Shown one piece after another: positions 21,806 through 33,538 of a stretch of DNA of 64,000 nucleotides. Source of the DNA: Berberis thunbergii (Eukaryota; Streptophyta; Magnoliopsida; Ranunculales; Berberidaceae); contig QNQO01000200.1 in NCBI GenBank assembly GCA_003290165.1, forward strand, positions 1-64,000, written 5' to 3'. The notes beneath the pieces are model-generated. The model did no database searches and was not told the DNA's origin. It saw only the letters and a list, made by a program, of their open reading frames with translations. How positions within the stretch are numbered: the stretch's first letter is position 1; every line of letters begins with the position of its first letter. A program made the translations under genes and the position numbers.

Positions 21806-23874
21806 TGATATTCACGTAATTAATACATAATATATCCCTTAATTTATATATGTTAGTGTTTCGATTGTTATATTTTATTCTAATTATTTTGTTTTGATGT
21901 CTTAGGAATTTGAGCGTGAACGATGAAATCGCATTAAGGCGACAATTTGAGGAATGATCAATTGGTTGATTCTAGTGGTGGTAAAAAGTAGAAGGTGACA
22001 TGTTTAAACCTAACCCAAACAAACGTAGTTCCACCTAATTTAACCTACGCCCAAGCACAAAAGTTGACTTAAAAACCCAAACCCAACCTAACAAGGAAAG
22101 GGGAGAACCCTATTTAGGTTTCCTCTCCCCCTTCTCTTAAAAACTTTTTCCTTACGTTTCTTTGTTCCTTCACACTTCTTCAGCCACCATGCCACATCCA
22201 CCCTGCCGGCGATCCTCGCTCGATAAGAGGACCGGCAGTGCGATCATCTCGCCATCACCACCTACTCCTCATCACCACCATCAGAACCTCCACTGTCACC
22301 ATCCTCACGCACAAAATAAAGGACGCAACAGGGAGCACATCCTTGTTTTCCTCTCTCGCAACCGACTAAAAACCCACACACACAACCATCATCACCGGAG
22401 CTCTCTATCTCACGTTCCTCCTCCATCTCTCCCTAATCCCTCTCCTCTGATCAACCACAGACCTCACTCTCCTTCCCTGGCGCTACAACTGAGCCAACCA
22501 CCGGAGCTCCTTCCCTTCTATCGCCGTCCCTGTCACACAACGAACCACCAAGAGCAACCACTGCACCTTCCTTGTTTCCTTGTTTTCTTCTTACACATCC
22601 TCTGTTCTTCCCTCTCGTTGTCTCTCTCGTCAACAAGAAATATGGAGGAAGCAAGAAACTCACGAAGAGGAACACAACAGCAATACAAATAGAGTCTGCA
22701 GCCAACACATCGCACGGCAGCATCCAACCACCGCCGAGCCACCACTTCCTCTCTCTCACGAGCATCATCTCTCCCTGTTTCTCTCTCTCGTGGCCACCGT
22801 CATAAAAGGCATCACACAGGGATTGTCAACGCAGTAGCAGAGCAACCTCTGCTCCTCTCTCGTTCATCCTTTCTTTTCTCTCTCTCGTGACTCCCCCACC
22901 ATCTCTCTGTCTCTTGCAGGTACCGGAGCCGATTGGAGGAAGAAGAAGCTCGCGAGGAGTGAAGAGGAAGCAATAGAGTGGCGCGGCTCATTGGAGAGGA
23001 AGGTGCATGAAGAAAATGCGGGAACCAATTGATTTTTTAATCAGTTGGTTATTTGCACCTCAGACTTTGCTCTATACCACCACAGTCTCTTAGCAGCCTT
23101 TCGCATAATGTGATCGCGCGAGAATTGATGGATTCCACCTATACCAGTGTTGTCACATCATCCACCATGATCTTTTAGACCCCGCGCCGTGGCAAAGATG
23201 AAACCACAGGGTTTCCTAGTGTTTGTCGTATCTGAATTTATTGTTTTCTATATGCTTGAACGTCAAATACAGTTGATTTCTGAATTTAAATAATTTTTTT
23301 TCACCGATTATATCCGAAAGAATTATCTAGACTAATCGGTAGTTAGAAGTTCCCTGTGTTGATATTTGAAGCCTGCTTTAATCAATTAATTTGAATTTGT
23401 GATTGTGTGTTCCGTAAGAAGACATGTAATGCTAGGCGTTTAGAATTAGTTAAAATAAACATGTGATTGTGTGTGTCGTAGAAAGACATGCAATGCTAGG
23501 GGTTTATGCCTTTGCTAAAATCAATTGCAAATGTAGATTAATCTTTAGATCAGTCGTGTTGATTCTTGAAAACAATAATTTAAATTACACAAATCTTGAA
23601 GAACATGTGGTGGATTCGATGTCTCGGTCCACTCTCTTATCATCTCACTAGTTTAATTTTAGTTGTCAATTTAGTTCTCTTAATTTAGTAATTTGCATCT
23701 ACTGCAACCCCCACTCTAAATTAGTTTAAATAAGTCTTAAAATTTGACTATCTCGTCAATCCTCGTGGGATCGACCCGAATTTGCCAATGTCTACTAGTT
23801 AGACAGTCGTGCATTTGTGGTATTACAAGTAGGGTTTATCAACTTATTAATTTAGGTTAATAAAATCTCCATCA
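21806..23874 (+). mobile_element. Solo LTR, 2,069 bp, Gypsy-like
   Basis: It begins TGATATTCACG and ends ATCTCCATCA, giving TGAT...ATCA termini. GGTGC flanks it on both sides (21801-21805 and 23875-23879). Block B at 27641-27656 reads AAGTGGGTGCCTGTGG, the empty site. Interior features resemble large Athila-type LTRs: TTTTGATGTCTTAGGAATTTGAGCG near 21893, CCTCGTGGGATCGACCC near 23762. No internal domain remains, so it is probably the product of LTR-LTR recombination. The GC-rich open frame at 22162-22692 (His/Ser/Pro-rich) lies inside it and is not treated as a gene. Confidence 0.9.
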
Positions 23875-24044
23875 GGTGCTTGTGGCTATTCTCCCTCATC
23901 GAAAATCTAACGGCACCCACCCTCTTAAATTCAGGAATATTTTTAAAACGAAATCTAAATCTTACCTAATTATAAGTTTGAAATAAATCCCAAAAAATCT
24001 GAAATTAAGCAAATAAAACAACCAAAAAATTATGGGTGTTACAG

Positions 24045-24503
24045 CTACCAATCCTTCGGGTCCTCAAATTGTCCAATCAAACAACGTGGATTCACCAACC
24101 AGCAGATGCCACGCTTGTTTATCTTCATGGAAGTCAGGGAATGAAGCAACTTCTTCGACAGGTGGAGCCAGACATCTTTTGCCATGATCAGAGTAACAAT
24201 CGGTATACACTTCCCATTCGACACTATCTGAGTCGGGGCTATACCCAAGTAAGACAAGTAGCGCCAGATGGCACTAGGAACATGGAAGTGTAGGCCAGCC
24301 TCAAACATGGCCTTGTACAGACATATGCGCCCCTCCTGGAACAAAATGATAGTCGCTTTCTGAGAGGATTGAAATCCCATATCACTAGGGGTTTCGTATT
24401 GCTAACAAAAGGCAGTCGGGTCCTCCCCAGACAATAGTGATCTCTTGAAGAAGCCTAGACGGCGTTGGTACCACTCTGGCGAGATATTAAGGTGCAGAAT
24501 CAT
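24045..24503 (-). pseudogene. Gag-like fragment of a putative gypsy-type transposon (block A)
   Basis: Starting MILHLNISPEWYQRR at 24503, with one internal stop at about 24402, the minus strand reads FEAGLHFHVPSAIWRYLSYLGIAPTQIVSNG, then a short tail. The pattern 'GL.FP.P...R.FL..L..APTQL.PN' is typical of the N-terminal domain annotated in plants as putative gypsy-type transposon (Transposase_28). A TATATAAG box lies upstream at about 24640 on the same strand. Only about 150 codons remain; no pol follows. A sister copy is at 27811-28280 and a cousin at 59416. Confidence 0.65.
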
Positions 24504-25739
24504 GGTTGAATGAAAACTCGAGCTCAATCAAACCAGAGAAGTTAAATACATAGAACAAAAAGAAGCTCTAAGAAGGTAAACGTAAAAATAAAAAAAATTA
24601 ATTAAAAAATTAATTAAAAAAAACTCCCCCAAAGCAGGCTTATATAGGTTTGGCACATACGGAAGACGATTACCCAATCGCTGCATAAACATTAAATGTA
24701 GCGTGAAAGTCGAAAAACACCGAAAATATGCCATCATGGCACACCAAGAACCCCCACACGCTATCAGTTAGTGGCTAATGTGCTGACACACTAATTAGGG
24801 GGAGTAGCTTATGAGACATCAATCATTCATACAATAACAGTCGTACAAATGACATGGGTCAACCCTAATACAAGAAATGCCTCAACACGGTCCCAAGCAA
24901 ACCCATTCATAAACTACTGCTCAGCTCGTAAGTCAGGAGCCCAAGCCCAAGTCATGTCAGCCCAAAAGGCACGACTATTGGGGCTTGACCATGGAAATAA
25001 GGCCCAAACAAATATCTTTGAGTTGTCATAGGCCCGAGATCTACTCACACAAATCAGCTCATAGCCCAATCAAGCATTGCGTCCTAAACATAGCCAAGTT
25101 CCGAAGAGACTCATTCATGCACATGTAAGATCCTGGGCGAGATCTCTTCCCTCTATCACGCCCTCGATAGCAGGGATAATTGAGAGGGGAACACTCGATA
25201 TAAAAGGTGATCAAAGGGAAGAAGAAATGTACGCATACATTTTGCTAAATTACATGTAGTCTTCATTCTTCCTTGTGTTGTTACCTGACTTTAGCATCGG
25301 AGTGTCTTCGGCCACTACAACAGTGATCCCTGGCTAACAGTTATTCATTTTTGCAGGCTCGAGATCAGCATGGACAGATTTGTACACATCAGATTGTATG
25401 AAATTAAAACGTATCTAGTTTTATAACAATTCATAGGTTCTTCTATTTTACATTTGATTCACCATCCCAACAAGTTTGAATTAGCGTGTTGGTCCTGGGA
25501 GGTCGTTGTTTGGTTATTGGCCAACATAGATGTTCGGGCCTTTTTTTCTAGCGTTTTCCAGTGCTTACGCTTAGGGATCCTAATCTTCATGATAGACAAG
25601 TTAGATAGGTTTATGACAATCCCCCGATAAAAGAAATTTTGGACCTATTGGTACACTTCGATATACATAAATGCTTGATTAGCTCGCAGCACTTCTTTGA
25701 TAAGCTTGAGTTTGTTTCATGTTTTCTTAGTTATATACT

Positions 25740-26160
25740 AGGGTTATATTTTAAGGGCATAAGTATAGTTTATAAATAATTTGAGGGCTTCAAATAAATT
25801 ATTATGTTAGGGCTTAAGTATAATTAATCAATATTTGAGAGGGGTATGTTTTTATTGTAAAAATATGAAATGTAGATGGCAAAATGCGAAATCAAAAAGT
25901 TAGTTGTTAGGGCCTTTTATAATTTACAGATAATTGGGGGACTTGAAATTAATTATGTTAGGGACTTAGATATAATATATCAATTTTTAAGAGGAGCTTG
26001 TTTGGATTGTAAAATTTATGAAATGTGGAAGGCAAAATAGAAAATTCAAAAGTTAGATATAAGGGCCTATTTATAGTTTCATAGACCAATGGGTGGCTTC
26101 AAATGAATTATGTTAGGGGCTTAAGTATAATTAATGGATATTGAGAGTGGTTGAGTTTGA
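25740..26160. repeat. Direct repeats of about 152 bp in block A
   Basis: The phrase ATTATGTTAGGG(A)CTTA recurs at about 25802, 25955 and 26107. It is followed by TATAATTAATCAAT..., TTGTAAAAATATGAAATG and GGGCCTATTTATA segments in order. The same array is in block B at about 29485-29890. Confidence 0.75.
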
Positions 26161-26460
26161 TTATAAATTTGGGTAGGCAAGAATGTAAACAAATGTAATA
26201 GTGTTTTTCACGCAAATACCCTTGACACTATTAATTGGCATGTTGGTTTCATTTGTAATTCTTATAAATAGAGAATGGCATTTTGAGAAATTCAAATTTT
26301 GGAGTTGAATGCTCCATTTAGTGTTACTAAGCCGAGTGTGTGTTGTGTTATAGGAGTATATATATATATATATATAATGATCTTCTGCTGAATGAAACAT
26401 AAACAAAGCATTGATACCAACCACACAACTTTCAATTAAGCTACATTTTTGGTGTGAAAA

Positions 26461-27144
26461 AAAAATTCAATTCATAAATTCATTCACAAAGGAACCAACA
26501 TAGAAGTCAAAATCTCCACAACCTCATAAGGGTCAAATCCCGAACTTGGGTTCAATCACACACAATCATAGGCATGTTGCAACAATTCAATTCAAGAATC
26601 TAAAATAGATATTTCTCAAAGTAAAAATTTATAGTTACACTCACCTGAACGGAATGTATTGAGAATATTCTCATGATTATGCTATTGAATATGGCATTGA
26701 GAATATTCTCAACATTATGCTCTCAATTATGCTATGATTATGCTATTGAATGTGGTCTTGATTATGTAATATTGTATTTTAGGATGATTGCTTTGTATAA
26801 GGAAGATAGCAGATTGTTAGGGTGATTAGAAGTTGCTATATTGGCAGACTAATTTGTATATAAACAACATAGATCAATGAAAAAGGGGAGCATCATTCTC
26901 ACTGTTATTTGTCAGAATGGGTTTTTGGAACCCAAATCCTACCAACTGAAGCTCCCAATTCGCGGAACAACGAATTTGCGACTAAGAAAGCTCCCAAACT
27001 GCAATGACGGATCCAACGGTGAGCAAATTGTCTTAAGACCGAAAAAAAAAACAGCCTGGTGCATGAGTGGAAAATTACTTACCGGTAAAATAAATCCGGC
27101 AACCACTCTGATGAAGCCCAAAGTCTGACAAAAATTCTCCAAGA
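26461..27144. other. Between blocks A and B; possible LTR fragment
   Basis: No gene is seen. At about 26650-26900 the sequence GAGAATATTCTCA is repeated, followed by TTGTATATAAACAACATAGATCAATGAAAAAGG. This resembles the promoter and poly(A) part of a Copia LTR (inference; no termini or TSD established). Confidence 0.35.
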
Positions 27145-30100
27145 ACCACCGTACACCTGTCTGATCGGCTCCAAACAGCACAACAGGCCAGAGACTGGCT
27201 GAAATAGGGTCACAGAACCATCGGAGAGTGAATCACCACCTGCCCACGTGAATCCGCACTGGCAAACCTCCCCGAAAAGAAAATCTCCCTGATTTTCTGC
27301 AATTTCTAGCCAACCACTCAACCACCCTTGCATGTGGTGTTTACAGGTTCCAAGTGACACCCCAACCGCTATCAGAAAGGCCAATTGGAGCGGTGGTACT
27401 CGTTCCGCTGGTGAGAACTCCTATCGAGTTCACACTCTTTGATTTCTCTGTTTGTGAAATGGAAAATCAAAGGAGAAGGAAGATGATAAGCAATGACGAA
27501 GAAATAAGGAGATTTAGGAAGAAAAAGCGTTCAAATTGCTCGAATGCAAACTGGCAAAGAAGACATCTAACAGAAAGGAGACACTCTGTATGAAAGAAAA
27601 AAAATATAGAAAAAATAAGATAAGGGGGGACTCGAATTTATAAGTGGGTGCCTGTGGCTATTTGCCCCCACAAGAAATCTAACGGCATCCACCTTCTTAA
27701 ATTCAGGATTTTTTTTAAAAAATAAATCAAAATCTAATTAAATTATACATTTGAAAAAAAAAATCCAAAAACTCTTAAATTAAGCAAATAAAACAACCAA
27801 AAAATTATGGGTGTTACAGCTGCCAATCCTCCGAGTCCTCGAACTGTCCAATCAAACAACGTGGATTCACCGATCAGCAGATGCCATGCTTGTTCATCTT
27901 GATGGAAGTCAGGGAATGAAGCAACTTCTTCGACCGGAGGAGCCCGACATCTTTTGTCATGATCAGAGTAACAATCAGTATACACAACCCATTTAGCACT
28001 ATCTCAGCCGGGGCTATACCCAAGTAAGAAAAGTAGCGCTAGATGGCACTAGGAACATGGAAGCGTAGGCTGGCCTCAAACATGACCTTGTACAGGCATA
28101 TACCCCCCTCCGTTGGAACAAAATGATAGTGGCTTTCCGAGAGGATCGAAATCCCAGATCACTAGGGGTTTCATATTCCTAAAAAAGGGCAGCCAGGTCC
28201 TCCCCAGGCGATAGTGATCTTTTGAAAAAGCCTAGAAAGCCTTGGTACCACTTTTGCGAGATATTAAGGTACACAATCATGGTTGAATGAAAACACGAGC
28301 TCAATCAAACCGGAGAAGTTAAATACAGAGAACAAAAAGAAGCTCTGAGAAGGTAAAAGTAAAATAAATAAATAAATAAAACTTCCCCAAAGCAGGCTTA
28401 TATAGTCTTGCCGCATACGGAAGACGATTACCTAACTGCTGCATAAACATTAAATGTAGTGTGAAAGCCGAAAAGCGCTAAAAACATGCCATCATGGCAC
28501 ATCAGAAACCGCCACACGATATTAATTAGTGGCCCAATGCGCTGACACACTAATTTGGGGGAGTAGCTTATGAGAGATTAATCAGCCATACAATCAAAGT
28601 TGGTCACATGGCATGGGTCAACCCTAATATTATAAGAAACACGGTGCCAAGCAGACCCATTTATAAACTATTGTTCAGTCCGTAAGTCAGGCGCCCAAGT
28701 CGCGTCAACCCAAAAGGCACGACTATTGGGGCTTGACCCAAGAAATAAGGCCCAAACAAAAATCTTTGAGTTGCCATAGGCCCGAGATCTACTCACACAA
28801 ATTAACTCTTAGCCTAATCAAGCATTGGGTCCTAAACATAGCCAAGTGCTGAAGAGACTCGATCATGCACATGTAAGATCATGGACGAGATCTCCTCCCT
28901 CCATCACGCCCTCGATAGCAAGGATAATTGAGGAGGAAACACTCGATATAAAAGGTGATCAAAGGGAAGAAGAAAGGTACGCATACATTTTGTTAAATTA
29001 CATCTAGTCTTCATTCTTCCTTGTGTTGTTACCTGACTTAAGCATCGAAGTGCCTTCGGCCACTACAACAGCGGTCCCTAACTAACCATTATTCATTTTT
29101 CCAAGCTCGAGATCAGCAAGGACAGATTTGTACACATCAGATTGTATGAAATAAAATTGTATCTAGTTATTATAACAATTCATAGGTTCTTCTATTTTAC
29201 ATTTGATTCACCATCCCTACAAGTTTGAATTGGTGCGTTGGTCCTGGGAGGTCGTTTGGTTCTTGGCAAACACAAACGTTAGGGCCTTCTTTCTAGCGTT
29301 TTCCAGCGGTTGCGGTTAGGGATCCTAATCTTCATGACAGACAAGTTAGATAGGTTTATGACACTCCCCCGATAAAAGAAAATTTGGACCTACTGGTACA
29401 CTTCGATATACATAAATGCTTGATTAGCTCGCTGCACTTCTTTGATAAGCTTAAGTTTGTTTTATATTTTCTTAGTTATATACTAGGGTTATATTTTAAG
29501 GGCCTATGTATAGTTTATAAATAATTTTAGGGCTTCAAATAAATTATTATGTTGGGACTTGAGTATAATTTATCAATATTTGAGAGGGGCTGGTTTTTAT
29601 TGTAAAAATATGAAATGCGGATGGCAAAATGGGAAATCAAAAAGTTAGTTGTTAGGACCTTTTTATAATTTTTAGATAATTGGGGGGCTTGAAATTAATT
29701 ATATTAGGGACTTAGATATAATATATCAATTTTTAAGAGTACCTTGTTTGGATTGTAAAATTTATGAAATGTGAAAAGCAAAATGGAAAGTTAAAAGTTA
29801 GATGTAAGGGCCTATTTATAATTTTATAGATAAATAGGAGGCTTCAAATGAATTATGTTAGGGGCTTAAGTATAATTAATGGATATTGAGAGTTGTTGAG
29901 TTTGATTATAAATATTTTAAATTTTGGTAGGCAAGAGTGTAAACAAATGTAATAGTGTTTTTCACGCAAATACCCTTGACAATGTTAATTGACATGTTGG
30001 TTTCATTTGTAATTATTATAAATAGAGAATGGCATTTTGAGAAATTAAAATTTTGGAGTTGAATGCTCCATTTTGAGAAATTAAAATTAAGCCGAGCGTG

Positions 30101-30215
30101 TGTTGTGTTATATATTATAAGGAATGAAACATAAACAAAGCATTGGTACCAAACAAACAACTTTCAATTAAGCTACATTTTTTGTGTGAAAAAAACAAAA
30201 TTCTAACTATGTTAG
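27145..30215. repeat. Large repeat block B (about 3.1 kb)
   Basis: Uninterrupted sister of block A, in the same orientation. It supplies the empty site for the solo LTR. Its right end (about 29870-30215) is shared with 2282-2620 and leads directly into the 5' flank of the intact subtilase. Confidence 0.8.
27811..28280 (-). pseudogene. Gag-like fragment of a putative gypsy-type transposon (block B)
   Basis: Sister of 24045-24503. The minus strand starts MIVYLNISQKWYQ near 28280, then has an in-frame stop and frameshifts. The later part matches the block A copy base for base apart from scattered changes. Too broken to be expressed as a protein. Confidence 0.6.
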
Positions 30216-30402
30216 TCCAGGGTCACTCTTCATTCATGCGTATCCGTAAATATCTTTCAATCACCGTGATACATGGGGCGTATTTAGAAATGGACTTCTG
30301 GCTTTGATGATGAGAGGTCTACGAGTGAACCACATAGGTATTGAAATGGTGAGGACCCGTTCAATAAAAGTAAAAGAATTCTATCCACAAATTTTTCGTA
30401 AC

Positions 30403-30464
30403 GGACCCATTAGCTCAGTTGGTTATAGCGTCGTACTAATAACGCCCTTTGTCACAGGTTACAG
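30403..30464 (+). pseudogene. Truncated tRNA-Ile (anticodon AAT) pseudogene
   Basis: GGACCCATTAGCTCAGTTGG followed by TTATAGCGTCGTACTAATAACGC and GTCACAGGTTACAG keeps the acceptor 5' strand, the D arm with A box (TTAGCTCAGTTGG) and the anticodon loop CTAATAA of nuclear tRNA-Ile(AAT). The sequence then fails in the T arm: the B box is degenerate (GGTTACAG) and the 3' acceptor strand is missing, replaced by a T run. The corresponding flank of subtilase pseudogene 2 (about 10045) lacks it, so it was inserted or copied after that split, or lost there. Confidence 0.8.
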
Positions 30465-30721
30465 TTTTTTTTTAGCCTAATTGAAGAGGTTCATAATCAT
30501 TTCTTTCTTTGTGATGATGTAATGAATGATGAATTTGTGATGACGTATTGAAGGATGAAGGAACAAGTGAGTGGTGCAAAATTGATGTACTTTTATGCTA
30601 TTAATTTTAATGATAAGGCTCGGAAATCCTAAAAACCTCAGCTTGCGCCTTTTTAAAAAAATAATAAAAATAAAATAATATTAAAAGAATCTGCTTTAGC
30701 TCCCATCCTCTCGTAAGACCT

Positions 30722-30729
30722 TATATATA
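30722..30729 (+). promoter_or_regulatory. TATA box of the intact subtilase
   Basis: TATATATA in CCTTATATATACGCAG lies 66 bases before the start codon. The same sequence is kept before pseudogene 2 (about 10258) and is disrupted by an extra T before pseudogene 1 (about 3030). Confidence 0.65.
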
Positions 30730-30794
30730 CGCAGTTCAGTGTTTGGCATCGACACATTCTTACACATTGCAGCCCCTTCAAACACTCTTCATTC

Positions 30795-33056
30795 ATGGCT
30801 GCTTATATGATATTATTCTTAGTAACATTATCTCAGTCTTGCTCCATCTTGGCGCAGTCGGACACTTATATTATCCATATGGACTTATCCTTCATGCCTA
30901 AACTCTTCTCCAGTCATCATTATTGGTACTCCTCAATTCTTTCTTCTGTATCTAACGCCCATGTTAGTGAAAGTACAACCACTACCACTACCACTACCAC
31001 CACCTCCTTGAAACTTCTGTATTCTTATAGTAATGCAATGCATGGCTTCAGTGCCAGACTTTCGCCTTTGGAGTTGAAAGCAATTGAGAATTCACCTGGA
31101 TTTATTTCTTCCTTACGTGATGTAGAAGTGATGCTTGATACTAGTCATTCATTTGAGTTCCTAGGACTCAATGATAACTCTGGTGCATGGCCAGCTTCTA
31201 ACTATGGCAGTGATGCCATAATTGGACTGGTTGACACTGGAGTTTGGCCAGAGAACGATAGCTACAAGGATGATGGCATGACTGAAGTCCCTGCAAGATG
31301 GAAAGGACAGTGTGAGGTTGGAACTGCCTTCAATTCGTCCATGTGTAACAAGAAGCTTGTGGGAGCTAGGTACTTCAACAAGGGTCTAGTTGCTCACGTG
31401 CCTAATGTGACTGTAGAAATGAATTCCACACGGGACACTGATGGTCATGGAACTCATACTTCATCAACCGCAGCTGGTAATTACGTAGCAGAAGGATCTT
31501 ACTTCGGTTATGGCACAGGTACTACAAGAGGCATGGCGCCACGAGCACGGGTGGCCATGTACAAGGCCCTATGGGAGGCAGGGTCTTACACATCCGATAT
31601 CCTGGCAGCAATAGACCAAGCAATCTCTGATGGAGTGGACGTCATGTCGTTGTCCCTAGGCCTTGACGGAGTTCAACTGTATGAGGACCCTGTTGCCATA
31701 GCCACTTTTGCAGCAATGGAGAAGGGAATCTTTGTAGTTACTTCGGCAGGAAATGAAGGTCCTTGGTCAGGCCTCCTCCATAACGGAACACCATGGACAC
31801 TAACTGTTGGTGCGGGTACTATCGACCGTGATTTTGAGGGAATTGTTTCTCTTAGCAATGGAGATTCAATTGTTGGTACCTCTCTGTATCCAGGAAAGTC
31901 ATTTTCTAGCCAAGTTCCTCTTGTGTTCATGGACAGCTGCAGAAACGCTAAAGATCTAATGAAGGTAGGAAACAAGATTGCTGTGTGCATGGATATGGAC
32001 GAATCATTAGGCGCACAAGTCAAAAATCTACTCAACGCAAACGTAGCCGGAGGTCTCTTCATAACAAATAGCTCTAATGTTGACTTCTTCATCCAAACCT
32101 CCTATCCGGCAGTTTTTCTAGCTCTTCAAGATGGCCAAAGTGTCCTTGACTATATTAAGAAAGACTTGAATCCTCGAGCAATCTTACAATTTGAGAAGAC
32201 TAAATTGGGCATAAAACCAGCTCCTAGTGTAGCTCATTACAGCTCTAGAGGGCCATCTTTTAGCTGCCGAAATATTCTGAAACCTGACCTTATTGCTCCC
32301 GGAACTCTAGTACTTGCATCATGGCCTAAAACCACTCCAGCAACCAATATCGACTCCCATTCACTATACAGCAACTTCAATCTTTTATCAGGCACATCGA
32401 TGTCTACCCCTCATGTGGCAGGCCTAGCTGCACTTCTCAAGGGAGCACACCCTGAATGGAGCCCTGCTGCTATTCGCTCTGCTATGATGACCACAAGTGA
32501 TACATTGGATAACACATTAGCCCCCATCAAAGACCTCGGAGATGATAAACGAATCGCAACTCCTCTAGCCATAGGGTCCGGTCATGTCAACCCAAACAAG
32601 GCTCTAGACCCAGGACTTATTTATGATGCAAATGCAGACGATTATGTGAAGTTCCTCTGTTCCATGAACTACACCATGAAGCAAATTCAAGCAATTACAA
32701 GGTCTTCTAGTAACAACTGCTCGAATGCATCTCCAGAACTCAACTACCCATCCTTCATTGCCCTGTTCAATGCAAACCATTCTTCTTCTGGCGCTGTATG
32801 GGAATTTCAAAGAACAGTTACGAATGTGGGGATTGGAGCTTCGACTTATACTGTTGTTGTCACCCCAGTTGATGGATTCAAGGTGAATGTGGTGCCTAAT
32901 ACATTGTCTTTCAAGGAGAAGAACCAGAAGCTAACTTACAAAGTCACTTTAGAGAGTGTAGAAGAGATGAAAGAGGTTGTTCATGGTGCCCTTAGCTGGG
33001 TTGAAGTTGGAGGCAAACATGTGGTGAGGAGCCCCATTGTAGCTACAACACTCTAA
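30795..33056 (+). CDS. Subtilisin-like serine protease (SBT1-type subtilase), intact
   Basis: An intronless 753-residue preproprotein, the normal length for plant subtilases. Residues 1-20 form a secretion signal, 24 to about 117 an inhibitor I9 prodomain (DTYIIHMDLS, then LYSYSNAMHGFSARL) with a run of ten Thr at 61-70. The S8 catalytic domain has Asp147 ([11 protein letters not shown]), His218 (TDGHGTHTSS), oxyanion Asn320 (TSAGNEGP) and Ser535 (LSGTSMSTPHVAG). A PA-like insert lies between His and Ser, and a fibronectin-III-like C-terminal domain starts near LNYPSF (649). It should be secreted, self-processed at the prodomain and act in the cell wall or apoplast. The substrate cannot be read from sequence. 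STPH replaces the usual ACPH after the active Ser. The start is supported by the TATA box at 30722 and by conservation in pseudogenes 1 and 2. The best named relatives I recall are SBT1.9-like proteases (from memory, not searched). Confidence 0.97.
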   Translation: MAAYMILFLVTLSQSCSILAQSDTYIIHMDLSFMPKLFSSHHYWYSSILSSVSNAHVSESTTTTTTTTTTSLKLLYSYSNAMHGFSARLSPLELKAIENSPGFISSLRDVEVMLDTSHSFEFLGLNDNSGAWPASNYGSDAIIGLVDTGVWPENDSYKDDGMTEVPARWKGQCEVGTAFNSSMCNKKLVGARYFNKGLVAHVPNVTVEMNSTRDTDGHGTHTSSTAAGNYVAEGSYFGYGTGTTRGMAPRARVAMYKALWEAGSYTSDILAAIDQAISDGVDVMSLSLGLDGVQLYEDPVAIATFAAMEKGIFVVTSAGNEGPWSGLLHNGTPWTLTVGAGTIDRDFEGIVSLSNGDSIVGTSLYPGKSFSSQVPLVFMDSCRNAKDLMKVGNKIAVCMDMDESLGAQVKNLLNANVAGGLFITNSSNVDFFIQTSYPAVFLALQDGQSVLDYIKKDLNPRAILQFEKTKLGIKPAPSVAHYSSRGPSFSCRNILKPDLIAPGTLVLASWPKTTPATNIDSHSLYSNFNLLSGTSMSTPHVAGLAALLKGAHPEWSPAAIRSAMMTTSDTLDNTLAPIKDLGDDKRIATPLAIGSGHVNPNKALDPGLIYDANADDYVKFLCSMNYTMKQIQAITRSSSNNCSNASPELNYPSFIALFNANHSSSGAVWEFQRTVTNVGIGASTYTVVVTPVDGFKVNVVPNTLSFKEKNQKLTYKVTLESVEEMKEVVHGALSWVEVGGKHVVRSPIVATTL

Positions 33057-33530
33057 AACAGTTCAACCATTGTCTTAGCCATTAGGAATAGATAGAGTCT
33101 TATTTAATTGTGTGGTAATAATGAAATCTGATGTACTGATATCACAGATTATCCATCAAAGAAATAAACAAGCATGAAAATTAAATGGTCAATAAATATG
33201 ACAAATTTTGTCTTAAACTCATAATGCAAAAATGGAGTTTTCTTTGAATAAATTTTCTAAGCAACCCAAAGTTTCAGATATACGGTGCATCCAGGTAACT
33301 TTACGTTTTTTTATTTGTAGTTTTTGCTCATGTTTGGTAACTTAGTGTAATAATTTATGTGTATCAAGTACTACGTTGACAAGTGCTGGACAGTTAAAAC
33401 TTAGATTGAGGCAACAAAATGATTGAGAAATGAACTGAAATAGACATGCCATGAAATTTTGCATGTGAAGGGGATTTTTTTTTTTTTTTTCTCTTTTTCA
33501 TGGAAGTCAAGCAAACATTTGCTCAGTTAG
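33057..33530 (+). repeat. 3' UTR and duplicated 3' flank of the intact subtilase
   Basis: Shared with 5388-5838 and 12043-12490. AATAAA at 33163-33168, 107 bases after the stop codon, is a plausible poly(A) signal. It is also present in pseudogene 1 but lost from pseudogene 2, where about 45 bp around it are deleted. Confidence 0.65.
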
Positions 33531-33538
33531 ATGTGCAT

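Larger units (their letters stand above)
21300..26460. repeat. Large repeat block A (about 3.1 kb, split by a solo LTR)
   Basis: The sequence 21300-21805 plus 23880-26460 is collinear with block B at 27145-30215. Both start ACCACCGTACAC(T/C)TGTCT and both contain the minus-strand gag-like frame, a GATATAAAAGGTGATCAAAGG segment, AGCATCG(G/A)AGTG, and a set of about 150-bp direct repeats. Both end at GTACC/CTTTCAATTAAGCTACATTTTT. Block B runs further into the subtilase 5' flank, but block A does not. The retroelement-like pieces suggest two copies of one old element or a tandem duplication. Confidence 0.8.

Noticed and set aside
22162..22692. 176-codon open frame, His/Ser/Pro-rich
   Set aside because: Lies inside the solo LTR, low complexity, no domain; open by composition.
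30403..30464. Functional tRNA-Ile gene
   Set aside because: 3' acceptor strand and B box are missing; cannot fold into a full tRNA.
31673..32092. 139-codon open frame on the minus strand of the intact subtilase
   Set aside because: Antisense shadow of the protease gene without a domain.
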